The notes beneath the pieces were generated by a model that was not told where the DNA came from, did no database searches, and saw nothing but the letters and a program-made list of their open reading frames with translations. The translations under genes and the position numbers were made by a program. A DNA stretch of 64,000 nt from Anabaena minutissima FACHB-250 (lineage in GTDB: Bacteria; Cyanobacteriota; Cyanobacteriia; Cyanobacteriales; Nostocaceae), in NCBI RefSeq assembly GCF_014697125.1, contig NZ_JACJRG010000013.1, positions 62,001-126,000 on the forward strand, in the 5' to 3' direction. Below, piece by piece: positions 56,537 to 64,000 of this stretch; position 1 is the stretch's first letter; each line of letters begins with the position of its first letter.

Positions 56537-56788
56537 TCAACTTTTCAACAGCCACGACATCATACTTATCAAGCAGTGATTTAGCTGTTTTAAAGTGGCG
56601 GCGATATCGTGATAATCGCCGCAGCCTACGCCAAATGGGTTTTCACCTCTGTTACCTAAAAAGCCACCAAGACTGACAATCATCAGTACTGCTTGGCGTT
56701 TCGCATAGCACGCTCTTAGGCAAAGTCTAATCTGAGGTACTCCCCGGTGAGTCCAGAATTCAACACTGTACTTGGTAATCCAAGTCAA
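56537..56788 (-). pseudogene. IS4-like transposase C-terminal remnant
   Basis: The minus strand reads TWITKYSVEFWTHRGVPQIR then LMIVSLGGFLGNRGENPFGV, which resembles the C-terminal LGGFLxRKxDGxPG region of IS4-family transposases followed by a short helical end. The DDE catalytic core and the N-terminus are absent and I see no flanking inverted repeats. It is a decayed fragment between the M23 gene and ftrV. Confidence 0.45.
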
Positions 56789-56798
56789 TGTGGGTAGT

Positions 56799-57020
56799 TC
56801 ACATGAGTTCTACTTCATTTTCGCGTAGGTGGACTTTAAATTTTTTACTAATTTGGACTAACAATGGCAAGTTAGCACTAACCGGTCTACCTTGCCATTG
56901 GGTAACAATATCCACAATTTCGCCTTCTATGCCTTTGATATCAAAAGCTTCACCGCGATGTTCAGGATGATGGTACACTACCACTGAATCTTTAACACGA
57001 ATGCGATCGCCTACTTTCAT
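56799..57020 (-). CDS. ftrV: Ferredoxin-thioredoxin reductase, variable chain
   Basis: A 73-residue non-catalytic subunit that pairs with the [4Fe-4S] catalytic chain FtrC to pass electrons from ferredoxin to thioredoxin under light. The family core is exact: VGDRIRVKDSVVVYHHPEHR, IKGIEGEIVDIVTQWQGRP, VSANLPLLVQISKKFKVHLR. The start is placed at ATG 57020 to match the usual ~75 residues; a GTG at 57065 would add 15 residues. An AAGG site lies six bases before ATG 57020. It is monocistronic; the catalytic chain is not in the window. Confidence 0.93.
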   Translation of the reverse strand: MKVGDRIRVKDSVVVYHHPEHRGEAFDIKGIEGEIVDIVTQWQGRPVSANLPLLVQISKKFKVHLRENEVELM

Positions 57021-57553
57021 ATCAACCTTTACACCTTGCTTTTGCTGTTCCACAAGCGTCTCCACGGCTAACCCTCACTGAACTAACTGGCTTTTTACAA
57101 ATAGACTGTTGACAACAGTGGCTTTCAATAGTAGACATCTTCACAGATGTTCTATTTTATGCTTCTTTACCTGCTATATAAACAAAGCCTGCCCGTGCAG
57201 GCTTTGAGTGTAATTTAGTCACTAACATCAGAAATTCTGATTAGACCTATAATGTATTCACAGGTTTATGGGTAAATGTCCTGTATTTCCCTGTCCTTAA
57301 TCGGAATTAAGCATTAACTGCATAAACACTTTTGCGTCTACCCGTAAATACGGCACTTGTCGCTAAGGAGCAGTTTTTAGCCAAGGAAACTGACAACAGC
57401 TTTTCTTCCTCTCTGAGAAGCACTTTTTCGAGGATAGATAGGCAAATGTGGCAGGAAAAACCCGCTTTGTTATTGATTTGCGCTTTTACGGTAAATTCAA
57501 TTCTACAACAATATCGGTATTCTATCTTAATGGAGCATCTTGCTCGGTCGTGT
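57021..57553. other. Intergenic region upstream of ftrV
   Basis: About 530 bases with the ftrV promoter, the hairpin at 57183-57206, and otherwise no gene that I can support. Two plus-strand open frames (57332-57654) have no homologous features and cross the Uma2 remnant antisense. Confidence 0.5.
57183..57206 (-). terminator. Hairpin terminator downstream of the minus-strand phosphatase region
   Basis: Perfect 10-bp stem CAAAGCCTGC/GCAGGCTTTG with a 4-base loop. On the minus strand it is followed by TTTATAT, so it could end transcripts coming from 57.5-59.7 kb before ftrV. Confidence 0.7.
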
Positions 57554-57714
57554 CTATGTCGGTAGATTGGCTGATTGAAAAATCTGTTCAGCAGTCAGAG
57601 CCAAGTCTGGAAAAGTTAGCGATTCGATGCGATCGCCATTTCGGAATTGCTTAACTTGGTATTCCCCTTTAACTAACGAGTAAATCGAGATAGTTGGTTG
57701 TTTAGCTCCATTTG
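57554..57714 (-). pseudogene. C-terminal remnant of a Uma2-type protein
   Basis: The minus strand reads SIYSLVKGEYQVKQFRNGDR then IESLTFPDLALTAEQIFQSA and stop, which is the usual C-terminal end of a Uma2/DUF820 protein. No nuclease core lies upstream; the frame instead runs into the out-of-frame end of the phosphatase gene. The fragment is therefore a remnant left by deletion or by insertion of the neighbour. Confidence 0.55.
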
Positions 57715-59676
57715 TCAATACTGTGGTGGACACAATTGCTTTACTTGTTGGGGTAACTTTTGACACATTTGTTGGAAAGTTTGTGGATAAAGTTGCCACA
57801 AAGCAAATAATCCTACACCCGTACTCCCCATGAGTAAGGCTAATACACCTCCTACAACTAATAAAGATTTACGCCGGTGGCTGGGTTTTGTAGGTGGGGG
57901 TGGGCTGGGTTCTTCTGTGAGTTCTAAATCTAACAGGGCTTGAGAACTTTCTGCCAAGGTAGATTGGGGTTCTATTTCTGCTAAGGCCGATTCTTCTGTT
58001 TCTGTTGGTTCTAATTCTTCTGGAATCTCTACTAGGGGCTGTGGTGGAGGAATCGGCACTAAATAATCTTTACTGAGACGGCAGAGGGTCAGCACCACTG
58101 AGATATTATCATGACCATTTTTTTCGTTAGCTAACTCAATCCATTTATTAACAGCATCTGCGATCGCCATTTCACCTTTTAATATAGGTACTGCGTAATG
58201 CTGCCAAGATTTTTCTACCCAATTGTGATCACTTAAACCATCAGAACACAGTAATAATATGCCATCTTCCTCTAGAATCAAGCGTTTAATCCCAAAACGT
58301 AGAGAATCGGCATCTTTACTGCCCAAAGCTTGCGTGAGAGCGTGAGCATCTGGTCTTTGGAGTGCTTGATGATACAAACTCCGTGCCGAACGAACTTCTC
58401 TAGTAGCTACATCATCATCTACTGTCAATTGTTGGCAATATTCATGAGTTATCCAGTAAGCGCGGCTATCACCCACATTCACCAAGTACAGTTCATGGGC
58501 ATTCTTTGATTGCCAACCAGATGGTGTAATCACTTTTTGCGGGACTTGTACAGCCATGACGAGAGTTGTCGCCATCCGTTCTCTACCTTGGCGTTTTTGT
58601 TCGTCATTGCGGTAGCTAATGACGTTATTCACTACCCGCAAGCACGCCTCTAGTTGTTCCTGTAACAAGTTGGGTGGTAATATTTGTGGCTGTTCTGCTA
58701 CCTCTGCTAATAAAGCACGCATTTGTAATTTTAAGGACTGCACTGCTAGTTGACTAGCAACTTCGCCACCTTGATGTCCGCCAATACCATCGCAAACAAT
58801 TGACAGAGTTGATAGTAATGAATCCTCTGAATTATCCAGGCTATGAGGAAAACAAGTATCTTCATTTTGTGTGAGTTGCATTCCTGTATCTGTCGCACCT
58901 ACAACCTGGAGAGTCAAGGGTAATTCGCCTGCGGTTGAAAGTAACAAGGTATTGAGTTGAGTAGCAATAGTATCTAACTCTATGTCAGAGTGATTCATCT
59001 GCTGGACTATGTTGCTTAATTCTCCGGCAACTGGGATTTTGGCAGATGCCACTAGAGGCTGCCAAGCATGGGCTAAATCCCCCAAACTAGGCTGTTCTGT
59101 AACTGTGATGGAGTGGAGTTCTAATAGTCGCACACACCAACCCTGGACTCGCAGGTTATCTGCAATCAATAGACTTTGCCCAAGTCCTAGTTCTGATAAA
59201 GGTTTCCAAAGTTGGAGAATTTGCCAAAGCCAGTAGACTTGTCTGACGGCTGTTGCTTGTTCCCACGCACCACTAACAGAGGGATAGAGATTTCCCTGTT
59301 TATCTATGGGGACATTTTCTAGTAAGAGGATATCATCTTGACCTTCTTCCCCAGAAGAAACAAATCCATAGGCTTGGGGGAGATGCAAATGCTCTGGGTA
59401 TAAACGGAGGTAGGGGATAATTACTGCTGGTAATTCTTTGGGGACATCTGGCGACAATCCCGACCGAGTGTCTAGCCAAACTTGAGGTGCTATTACCTGA
59501 TATCTATCTGCTACTTTTATACCTGGGGTAATCTTAGCTGCTAATGAGCCAGTAGCCCAGAGATAACGGTAAACCAAGGGAGTTTGGCAATTGGCACAAA
59601 CAATATCACCGTCAGTATTAATTGGGTTACCGCAGTTGGGATTAATACAATAAATTACTTGCTCTGTAGAAATCAT
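57715..59676 (-). CDS. PP2C-type Ser/Thr phosphatase with zinc ribbon and C-terminal membrane anchor
   Basis: A 653-residue protein. C10, C15, C27 and C30 form a zinc ribbon. Residues ~50-235 resemble a degenerate protein-kinase fold (LPLLENVPIDKQ-like ILLLENVPIDKQGNLYPSVS). Residues ~255-550 are a complete PPM/PP2C phosphatase: NEDTCFPHSL, SIVCDGIGGHQGGEVAS with metal Asp, VNVGDSRAYWI, LCSDGLSD and NGHDNISVVL. A Pro/Glu-rich linker leads to one transmembrane helix (~612-632). Likely a membrane-bound signalling phosphatase acting on Ser/Thr kinase targets. Start and stop are clear; the stop adjoins a Uma2 remnant. Confidence 0.9.
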   Translation of the reverse strand: MISTEQVIYCINPNCGNPINTDGDIVCANCQTPLVYRYLWATGSLAAKITPGIKVADRYQVIAPQVWLDTRSGLSPDVPKELPAVIIPYLRLYPEHLHLPQAYGFVSSGEEGQDDILLLENVPIDKQGNLYPSVSGAWEQATAVRQVYWLWQILQLWKPLSELGLGQSLLIADNLRVQGWCVRLLELHSITVTEQPSLGDLAHAWQPLVASAKIPVAGELSNIVQQMNHSDIELDTIATQLNTLLLSTAGELPLTLQVVGATDTGMQLTQNEDTCFPHSLDNSEDSLLSTLSIVCDGIGGHQGGEVASQLAVQSLKLQMRALLAEVAEQPQILPPNLLQEQLEACLRVVNNVISYRNDEQKRQGRERMATTLVMAVQVPQKVITPSGWQSKNAHELYLVNVGDSRAYWITHEYCQQLTVDDDVATREVRSARSLYHQALQRPDAHALTQALGSKDADSLRFGIKRLILEEDGILLLCSDGLSDHNWVEKSWQHYAVPILKGEMAIADAVNKWIELANEKNGHDNISVVLTLCRLSKDYLVPIPPPQPLVEIPEELEPTETEESALAEIEPQSTLAESSQALLDLELTEEPSPPPPTKPSHRRKSLLVVGGVLALLMGSTGVGLFALWQLYPQTFQQMCQKLPQQVKQLCPPQY

Positions 59677-59801
59677 AAAAGTATTAATTTAAAAATTGGT
59701 GTTATCACGTTAAGGATCGTTACTTTGTTTAACTTATTTGAGACGGCTTGTTCAAAAATCCCGTATTGTCAGAGGTTAAGGCAAATGAGTCTATAAATCT
59801 T

Positions 59802-60536
59802 ATGTATAAGTGCTTCCTTGAGCATCTGGAACAATCCCTGTTTCAAAGGTTTAAATTGCAGAGTCGCTCAATTCCGGCAGGACTAGAGTATCAGGTAAGC
59901 GATCGCGGTAGAAATCCCGCTACCATTCAGAGCTGGTGCTATCAGTGTCCTGAGTATCGGAAAATCCGCTATACCTACATTGATGCAGGCGCAAGCGCCC
60001 AGATTCTTAATAGTGTAATTTATCCTAATCACTACTACGAGTTACCCTTACTTGGCATCGACTTTCTGTCTTTTGGTCAGATCAAAAATCTGATTGTCAT
60101 GGATTTCCAGCCTTTATTTCAGGATGAAGCTTACCTGAGAAAGTACATCCACCCTTTGCAGACATTACATCAGAAGTATCCAGACCTTGTACAAGACCTG
60201 GAAATGAAATTTTATGATGCGAACCAATACTTTTCAAAATATCTGTTGTTTGCCAAAACCGATGCAGAAACGGTGAAAACGCGAGTGTTTGAGGCATTCA
60301 AAGATTATTTAAATCTGTACTGGCAGATGCTCGCAGAAGCCCAGCCTCTGACTGATCAATCAGACATTCAACGGATTGTCAAAGCCCAAAAAGATTATGA
60401 CCAATACAGTGCCGAACGTGACCCAGCCTCTGGTTTGTTTAGTAGCTATTTTGGACATGAATGGTCAGAGCGGTTTTTGCATGAATTTTTGTTTGAGGAT
60501 GCTGTACCGTTAGCGACTAAGGCAGCCAAAAAATAG
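59802..60536 (+). CDS. pebA: 15,16-dihydrobiliverdin:ferredoxin oxidoreductase
   Basis: First of two ferredoxin-dependent bilin reductases: converts biliverdin IXa to 15,16-dihydrobiliverdin in the cytoplasm. A 244-residue protein from ATG 59802; an earlier TTG at 59748 is unlikely. Family features match PebA rather than PcyA or PebB: the IQSWCYQCPEYRKIRYTYID region, NSVIYPNHYYELPLLGIDFL, VMDFQPLFQD and the YSAERDPASGLFSSYFG end. Next comes pebB after 117 bases. The pair implies phycoerythrobilin production, hence phycoerythrin or PEB-bearing proteins elsewhere in the genome. Regulation by a CpeR-type activator is known for pebAB in other species; no site is recognised here. Confidence 0.93.
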   Translation: MYKCFLEHLEQSLFQRFKLQSRSIPAGLEYQVSDRGRNPATIQSWCYQCPEYRKIRYTYIDAGASAQILNSVIYPNHYYELPLLGIDFLSFGQIKNLIVMDFQPLFQDEAYLRKYIHPLQTLHQKYPDLVQDLEMKFYDANQYFSKYLLFAKTDAETVKTRVFEAFKDYLNLYWQMLAEAQPLTDQSDIQRIVKAQKDYDQYSAERDPASGLFSSYFGHEWSERFLHEFLFEDAVPLATKAAKK

Positions 60537-60653
60537 AGCAGTTGATAGTTAACAGTTAAAAGCCTTTTCATTTGAGGGTTTTATGTTGGCTTGAGGTACT
60601 AATCTATTTATCTACAGCTATAATTTTGAACTTTGAATTTGGAGCGCAGCGAC

Positions 60654-61400
60654 GTGACTCTCTATCAGCCATTTTTGGATTACGCGATCGCGCTATTACA
60701 CGAACGTCTAGACTTGCAGCCTTATCCCATTCCCGTTGGGTTTGAGTCAAAACAAGCAGTGGTAGGCAAAGGTAAACATCAAGAAGAAGTTTTAACCACC
60801 AGCTACGCTTATCAATCTCCCAAACTCCGGCAAATCCGAGCCGCCCATGTCCAGGGGGGTAACTCGCTGCAAGTGTTAAATTTTGTGATTTTCCCACACC
60901 TCAACTATGACCTGCCCTTCTTTGGAGCAGATTTAGTTACCTTGCCAGGAGGTCACTTAATCGCGCTGGATATGCAACCCCTATTTCGGGATGATCCAGA
61001 GTATCAAGGGAAATATACCCAGCCCATACTGCCAATTTTTCAGGCATATCAGCAGCATTTACCCTGGGGCGGCGACTTCCCCGCAGAAGCCCAGCCCTTT
61101 TTCTCACCCGCGTTTCTCTGGACTCGACCCCAGCAAACTGAGGTGGTGGAAACCCATGTTTTTGCGGCCTTTAAGGAGTATCTTCAGGCATACCTAGATT
61201 TTGTTGACCAAGCAGAACCCGTAACCGACTCCCGGCAAAAGGCTGATATTCAGGAAGCTCAACTGCGCTATCTGCACTACCGGGCAGAAAAAGACCCAGC
61301 ACGGGGAATGTTCACCCGTTTTTACGGTACTGAGTGGACAGAAGAATATATCCACGGCTTTTTGTTCGACTTGGAACGAAAGTTAGCTGCAACGAAGTGA
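60654..61400 (+). CDS. pebB: Phycoerythrobilin:ferredoxin oxidoreductase
   Basis: Second step: reduces 15,16-dihydrobiliverdin to phycoerythrobilin, probably by substrate channelling from PebA. A 248-residue protein from GTG 60654, chosen because GGAG lies nine bases upstream; TTG 60633 would add seven residues. Diagnostic PebB features: [57 protein letters not shown] and the [20 protein letters not shown] end. The stop codon TGA is immediately followed by a long TGACAGG repeat, separating it from cpcB. Confidence 0.94.
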   Translation: MTLYQPFLDYAIALLHERLDLQPYPIPVGFESKQAVVGKGKHQEEVLTTSYAYQSPKLRQIRAAHVQGGNSLQVLNFVIFPHLNYDLPFFGADLVTLPGGHLIALDMQPLFRDDPEYQGKYTQPILPIFQAYQQHLPWGGDFPAEAQPFFSPAFLWTRPQQTEVVETHVFAAFKEYLQAYLDFVDQAEPVTDSRQKADIQEAQLRYLHYRAEKDPARGMFTRFYGTEWTEEYIHGFLFDLERKLAATK

Positions 61401-61648
61401 TAGGTGACAGGTGACAGGTGACAGGTGACAGGTGACAGGTGACAGGTGACAGGTGACAGGTGACAGGTGACAGAAAGATTGTGGGTGGTCTTTCAACTCA
61501 CTACTCACTACTCATTACTCACTACTCATTACTCACTACTCATTACTCACTACTCATTACTCAGCACTCACTACTCAGCACTCAGCACTCACTACTCAGC
61601 ACTCAGCACTCAGCACTCAGCACTCAGCACTCAGCACTCAGCACTCAA
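61397..61648. repeat. Large STRR block between pebB and cpcB
   Basis: About eleven TGACAGG heptamers (61397-61473), a 20-base gap, then some 21 CACTACTCATTACTCAGCAC-type heptamers (61494-61648). It is the longest simple repeat in the window. Open frames across it encode only repeats. Confidence 0.95.
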
Positions 61649-62089
61649 GGACAAAATCAGGATTGTAATGTTTCTTTACACTCCTGTTCATATTTCTTTT
61701 TCCTGTACAAACGTAAAGATTTAGAGCTAATCTTCAGCCAGAGGTATGTATACTCTGCCTTTGATACTGAATTGCATTCCTCACCAGTTAAGTTTTTCCG
61801 CCATTGTAAAAAGTTCTTGATAATTTGTAATAAATAATGATCCAACGACATAGTATAAACAAAAATATAGACAAAACAGGTGCAACTTGTTTGGTTGCCT
61901 GATGAGTCAAGTTCTATAATTATTAAGAACTGTAAAAGTTTCCAAGCTTCCTTGTGGGAAGGAAGGAACGCATCTCGCAGGTCACTGTTCTATATTTTTT
62001 CGGCGTTTAGAACTTGTTTAGTCTAAGCTAACCGAATTTTGTTTTGACCTAAATTGTCCGCAACTTAAACGAATTAGGAGATTGAGTTT
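61649..62089 (+). promoter_or_regulatory. Leader and promoter region of the cpcBA operon
   Basis: About 440 bases, AT-rich, ending with a GGAG site 10 bases before the cpcB ATG (62078-62081). A short hairpin (CTTCC-TTGTG-GGAAG) lies near 61950. The long untranslated leader is typical of highly expressed cpc operons. I cannot place the promoter elements by eye and see no clear direct-repeat activator site. Confidence 0.5.
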
Positions 62090-62608
62090 ATGTTCGACGC
62101 ATTTGCAAAGGTTGTCTCCCAGGCTGATGCACGGGGTGAATACCTGAGTTCTTCTCAACTGGATGCTTTGAGTGCAATCGTTTCTGATGGCAACAAACGC
62201 ATGGACGTTGTGAACCGTATTACCAGCAATTCATCCACAATTGTGGCAAATGCAGCTCGTTCTCTGTTTGCAGAGCAGCCCCAGTTGATTGCTCCTGGTG
62301 GTAATGCTTACACTAGCCGTCGGATGGCTGCTTGTCTGCGCGACATGGAAATCATCTTGCGCTACATCACCTACGCTATTTTCGCTGGAGATGCAAGCAT
62401 TCTAGACGATCGCTGCCTCAACGGTCTGAGAGAAACATACTTGGCTCTAGGAACTCCCGGTGCTTCTGTAGCAGCAGGCGTTCAAAAGATGAAAGATGCT
62501 GCGGTAGCGATCGCAGGTGACACCAATGGTATCTCCAGAGGCGACTGTGCCAGCCTCATGTCTGAAGTAGCAAGCTATTTTGACAAAGCGGCTTCTGCGG
62601 TTTCCTAA
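62090..62608 (+). CDS. cpcB: Phycocyanin beta subunit
   Basis: A 172-residue globin-like phycobiliprotein of phycobilisome rods. The bilin-attachment cysteines are in place: C82 ([10 protein letters not shown]) and C153 ([11 protein letters not shown]); N72 in APGGNAYT is the methylated asparagine. It aligns by eye with CpcB, not with phycoerythrin CpeB (which is ~184 residues with different attachment context) or PecB. It precedes cpcA by 96 bases with a GGAG site. Pigment for C82 and C153 is expected to be phycocyanobilin. Confidence 0.95.
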   Translation: MFDAFAKVVSQADARGEYLSSSQLDALSAIVSDGNKRMDVVNRITSNSSTIVANAARSLFAEQPQLIAPGGNAYTSRRMAACLRDMEIILRYITYAIFAGDASILDDRCLNGLRETYLALGTPGASVAAGVQKMKDAAVAIAGDTNGISRGDCASLMSEVASYFDKAASAVS

Positions 62609-62704
62609 ATCAGCTATTCATCGATTTTTTTAATCAGCTTCAGATAGCTGAACCGATTGCTAAAAGCTATTTCATCAAACAAGATTATTGGGAGAAAATC
62701 TAAC

Positions 62705-63193
62705 ATGAAAACCCCTTTGACCGAAGCAGTAGCTGCTGCTGATTCCCAAGGACGCTTCCTCAGCTCCACCGAAATCCAAACCGCATTTGGTCGTTTCCGC
62801 CAAGCTAAAGCAAGTTTAGAAGCTGCAAAAGGATTGAGCGAAAAGGCTTCTAGTCTAGCTTCTGGTGCTGCTAATGCTGTATACAGCAAATACCCCTACA
62901 CCACCAGCACCTCTGGCCCTAACTTTGCTTCTACCCAAACTGGCAAAGACAAGTGCGTTCGTGATATCGGCTACTACCTCCGTATGGTTACTTACTGCCT
63001 AGTTGTTGGTGGTACAGGCCCAATGGATGACTACCTAATCGGTGGTATTGCTGAAATCAACCGCACCTTTGATCTATCTCCTAGCTGGTATGTTGAAGCT
63101 CTGAAATATATCAAAGCTAACCACGGTTTGAGTGGTGATCCTGCTGTGGAAGCAAACTCCTACATCGACTACGCTATCAACGCACTCAGCTAG
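62705..63193 (+). CDS. cpcA: Phycocyanin alpha subunit
   Basis: A 162-residue partner of CpcB. The start is ATG 62705 ([20 protein letters not shown]), supported by GGAGAAAA nine bases upstream; the open frame upstream to 62657 is not translated. The single bilin cysteine is C84 ([17 protein letters not shown]); [19 protein letters not shown] marks the alpha type. The PecA attachment context (CVRDIDHYLR) differs, so this is CpcA and not phycoerythrocyanin. A large stem-loop with T-run follows the stop. Confidence 0.95.
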   Translation: MKTPLTEAVAAADSQGRFLSSTEIQTAFGRFRQAKASLEAAKGLSEKASSLASGAANAVYSKYPYTTSTSGPNFASTQTGKDKCVRDIGYYLRMVTYCLVVGGTGPMDDYLIGGIAEINRTFDLSPSWYVEALKYIKANHGLSGDPAVEANSYIDYAINALS

Positions 63194-63205
63194 TAAGCTG
63201 CTTCG

Positions 63206-63272
63206 ACCCGGAGGGGTATGCAATGACTGACAGAAGTTAGTGATTGTTTACTCCTCCGGGTATTGTTTTTTG
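63206..63272 (+). terminator. Intercistronic stem-loop between cpcA and cpcE
   Basis: A 13-bp stem (ACCCGGAGG at 63206-63214 with CCTCCGGGT at 63253-63261, extended by four pairs including one G-T) encloses a second, imperfect 10-bp stem. TTGTTTTTTG follows directly. It should end most cpcBA transcripts and leave cpcE weakly expressed. Confidence 0.85.
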
Positions 63273-63343
63273 TAGTGAAAATTCAAAAGTAAAAAGTCAA
63301 GTAGATTTGTTAGTTTTGGATTTTGAATTTTTGAAGATTCCCT

Positions 63344-64000
63344 ATGGACAACGAATCTAGTATTCGGGATGATAACCAATTAACTGTAGAGCAGGCGATC
63401 GCTAATCTCCAGGGTGAAGATTTGGGATTGCGAGTGTATGCTGCTTGGTGGTTAGGAAGGTTTCGGGTGGATGTCCCAGAAGCCATTGATGTATTGATTA
63501 CAGCACTAGAAGACGATGAAGATCGCACCAATGCTGGTGGCTATCCCCTGCGGCGAAATGCGGCGAGAGCATTAGGAAAACTGGGGGGAAAACGGGCAGT
63601 TCCGGCATTGATCCGGTCGCTGGAATGCTCTGATTTCTATGTTAGGGAAGCCGCAGCCCAATCTCTAGAGATGTTAGGAGACTTATCCTGTATTCCTAGG
63701 CTGATCGAGTTGCTCAATAATCAAGTTCCGGGAACGCTACCAGCACCAGAACCACCCCATCTGACCCAACCCTTCGATGCCATTCTAGAAGCATTGGGAA
63801 CATTAGGGGCAATCGATGCCATTCCCTTGATTGCAACATTTTTAGATCACTTCATCCCCCGGATTCAGTATGCCGCAGCAAGGGCAATGTATCAGCTAAC
63901 CTCAGAGGCAACTGAAATATCCAATCAGTATGGCGATCGCCTTATCCAAGCACTGGCTCACCAAGATTTGCAGCTACGTCGGGCAGTTTTGGCAGATTTG
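63344..64000 (+). CDS. cpcE: Phycocyanobilin lyase subunit CpcE (N-terminal part)
   Basis: The first 219 codons of a HEAT-repeat (PBS lyase) protein; the window ends inside it. CpcE with CpcF forms the heterodimeric lyase that attaches phycocyanobilin to CpcA C84. The N-terminus reads QLTVEQAIANLQGEDLG then AAWWLGRFRV, and the repeats include GGYPLRRNAARALGKLGG and FYVREAAAQSLEMLG, close to cyanobacterial CpcE. The direct cpcB-cpcA-cpcE order without linker genes matches the cpc1 operon type of Fremyella diplosiphon. PecE is a related alternative, but the neighbours favour CpcE. Confidence 0.85.
   Translation, partial: MDNESSIRDDNQLTVEQAIANLQGEDLGLRVYAAWWLGRFRVDVPEAIDVLITALEDDEDRTNAGGYPLRRNAARALGKLGGKRAVPALIRSLECSDFYVREAAAQSLEMLGDLSCIPRLIELLNNQVPGTLPAPEPPHLTQPFDAILEALGTLGAIDAIPLIATFLDHFIPRIQYAAARAMYQLTSEATEISNQYGDRLIQALAHQDLQLRRAVLADL

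Noticed and set aside
61460..61837. Plus-strand open frames of 85 and 125 codons through the repeat block
   Set aside because: They translate STRR heptamers in two frames (His-Tyr-Ser-Leu-Leu type) with no other protein feature.
62090..63193. Phycoerythrin (cpeBA) or phycoerythrocyanin (pecBA) identity for the phycobiliprotein pair
   Set aside because: Lengths of 172 and 162 residues, one bilin cysteine in the alpha chain (C84), and the [14 protein letters not shown] context fit CpcA/CpcB rather than Cpe or Pec proteins.

Overview
The window comes from a filamentous, probably heterocyst-forming cyanobacterium of the Nostocales (Nostoc, Tolypothrix or Calothrix type). The evidence is dense HIP1 octamers (GCGATCGC), many tandem heptanucleotide repeats (STRRs) between genes, a phycocyanin operon, magnesium chelatase subunit H, ferredoxin-thioredoxin reductase variable chain, a bacterial dynamin that by eye is nearly collinear with Nostoc punctiforme BDLP, and a hormogonium-polysaccharide-type glycosyltransferase cluster. 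A pebA-pebB pair implies that the organism makes phycoerythrobilin.

Layout. 0-8.3 kb: end of serS, a Shedu-like nuclease, a VapBC pair, then housekeeping genes rseP-nth, rpsN, aat and glmM. 8.5-14.4 kb: polysaccharide block with a GT-A enzyme, an HpsL-like O-antigen ligase/polymerase-type membrane protein, a GT2 and two GT4 enzymes. 14.4-18.7 kb (minus strand): four-gene envelope cluster with a solute-binding/vWA lipoprotein, two membrane proteins and a second solute-binding protein. 19-23.5 kb: 1-Cys peroxiredoxin, a MITE-like element, a Uma2 protein, a haem-oxygenase-fold protein and an alpha/beta hydrolase. 23.6-28.5 kb (minus): two dynamin-like GTPases, one ending in a J domain, preceded by a small membrane protein. 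29-38.2 kb: cysK, a [2Fe-2S] protein, an adenosine deaminase homologue, purA, ribosomal protein L25, an APH/ATPase fusion and a DUF218 protein.

38-46 kb is the most accessory part. It holds a strongly folded RNA candidate, a 719-residue protein of unknown function with two tandem N-terminal domains and a long repetitive stalk, an IS remnant carrying a nested MITE, mnmA, a toxin-antitoxin block between direct repeats, an array of eight HIP1 sites, and an AIPR-family abortive-infection protein. 46.4-50.4 kb is chlH. 50.8-57.7 kb mixes decayed toxin-antitoxin, Rpn, IS4-like and Uma2 remnants with an LpxB-related gene (carrying an in-frame STRR), a possible toxin/immunity pair, an M23 peptidase and ftrV. 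57.7-64 kb: a PP2C phosphatase, then the light-harvesting region pebA-pebB, cpcB-cpcA and the start of cpcE.

The genes that clearly work together are the polysaccharide block, the dynamin operon, and the bilin/phycocyanin region. In the last, PebA and PebB convert biliverdin to phycoerythrobilin, CpcBA form phycocyanin, and CpcE is half of the lyase that attaches bilin to CpcA. No linker gene lies between cpcA and cpcE; a large stem-loop with a T-run does. Throughout, STRRs have entered 3' ends of genes, and in one case the inside of a reading frame.
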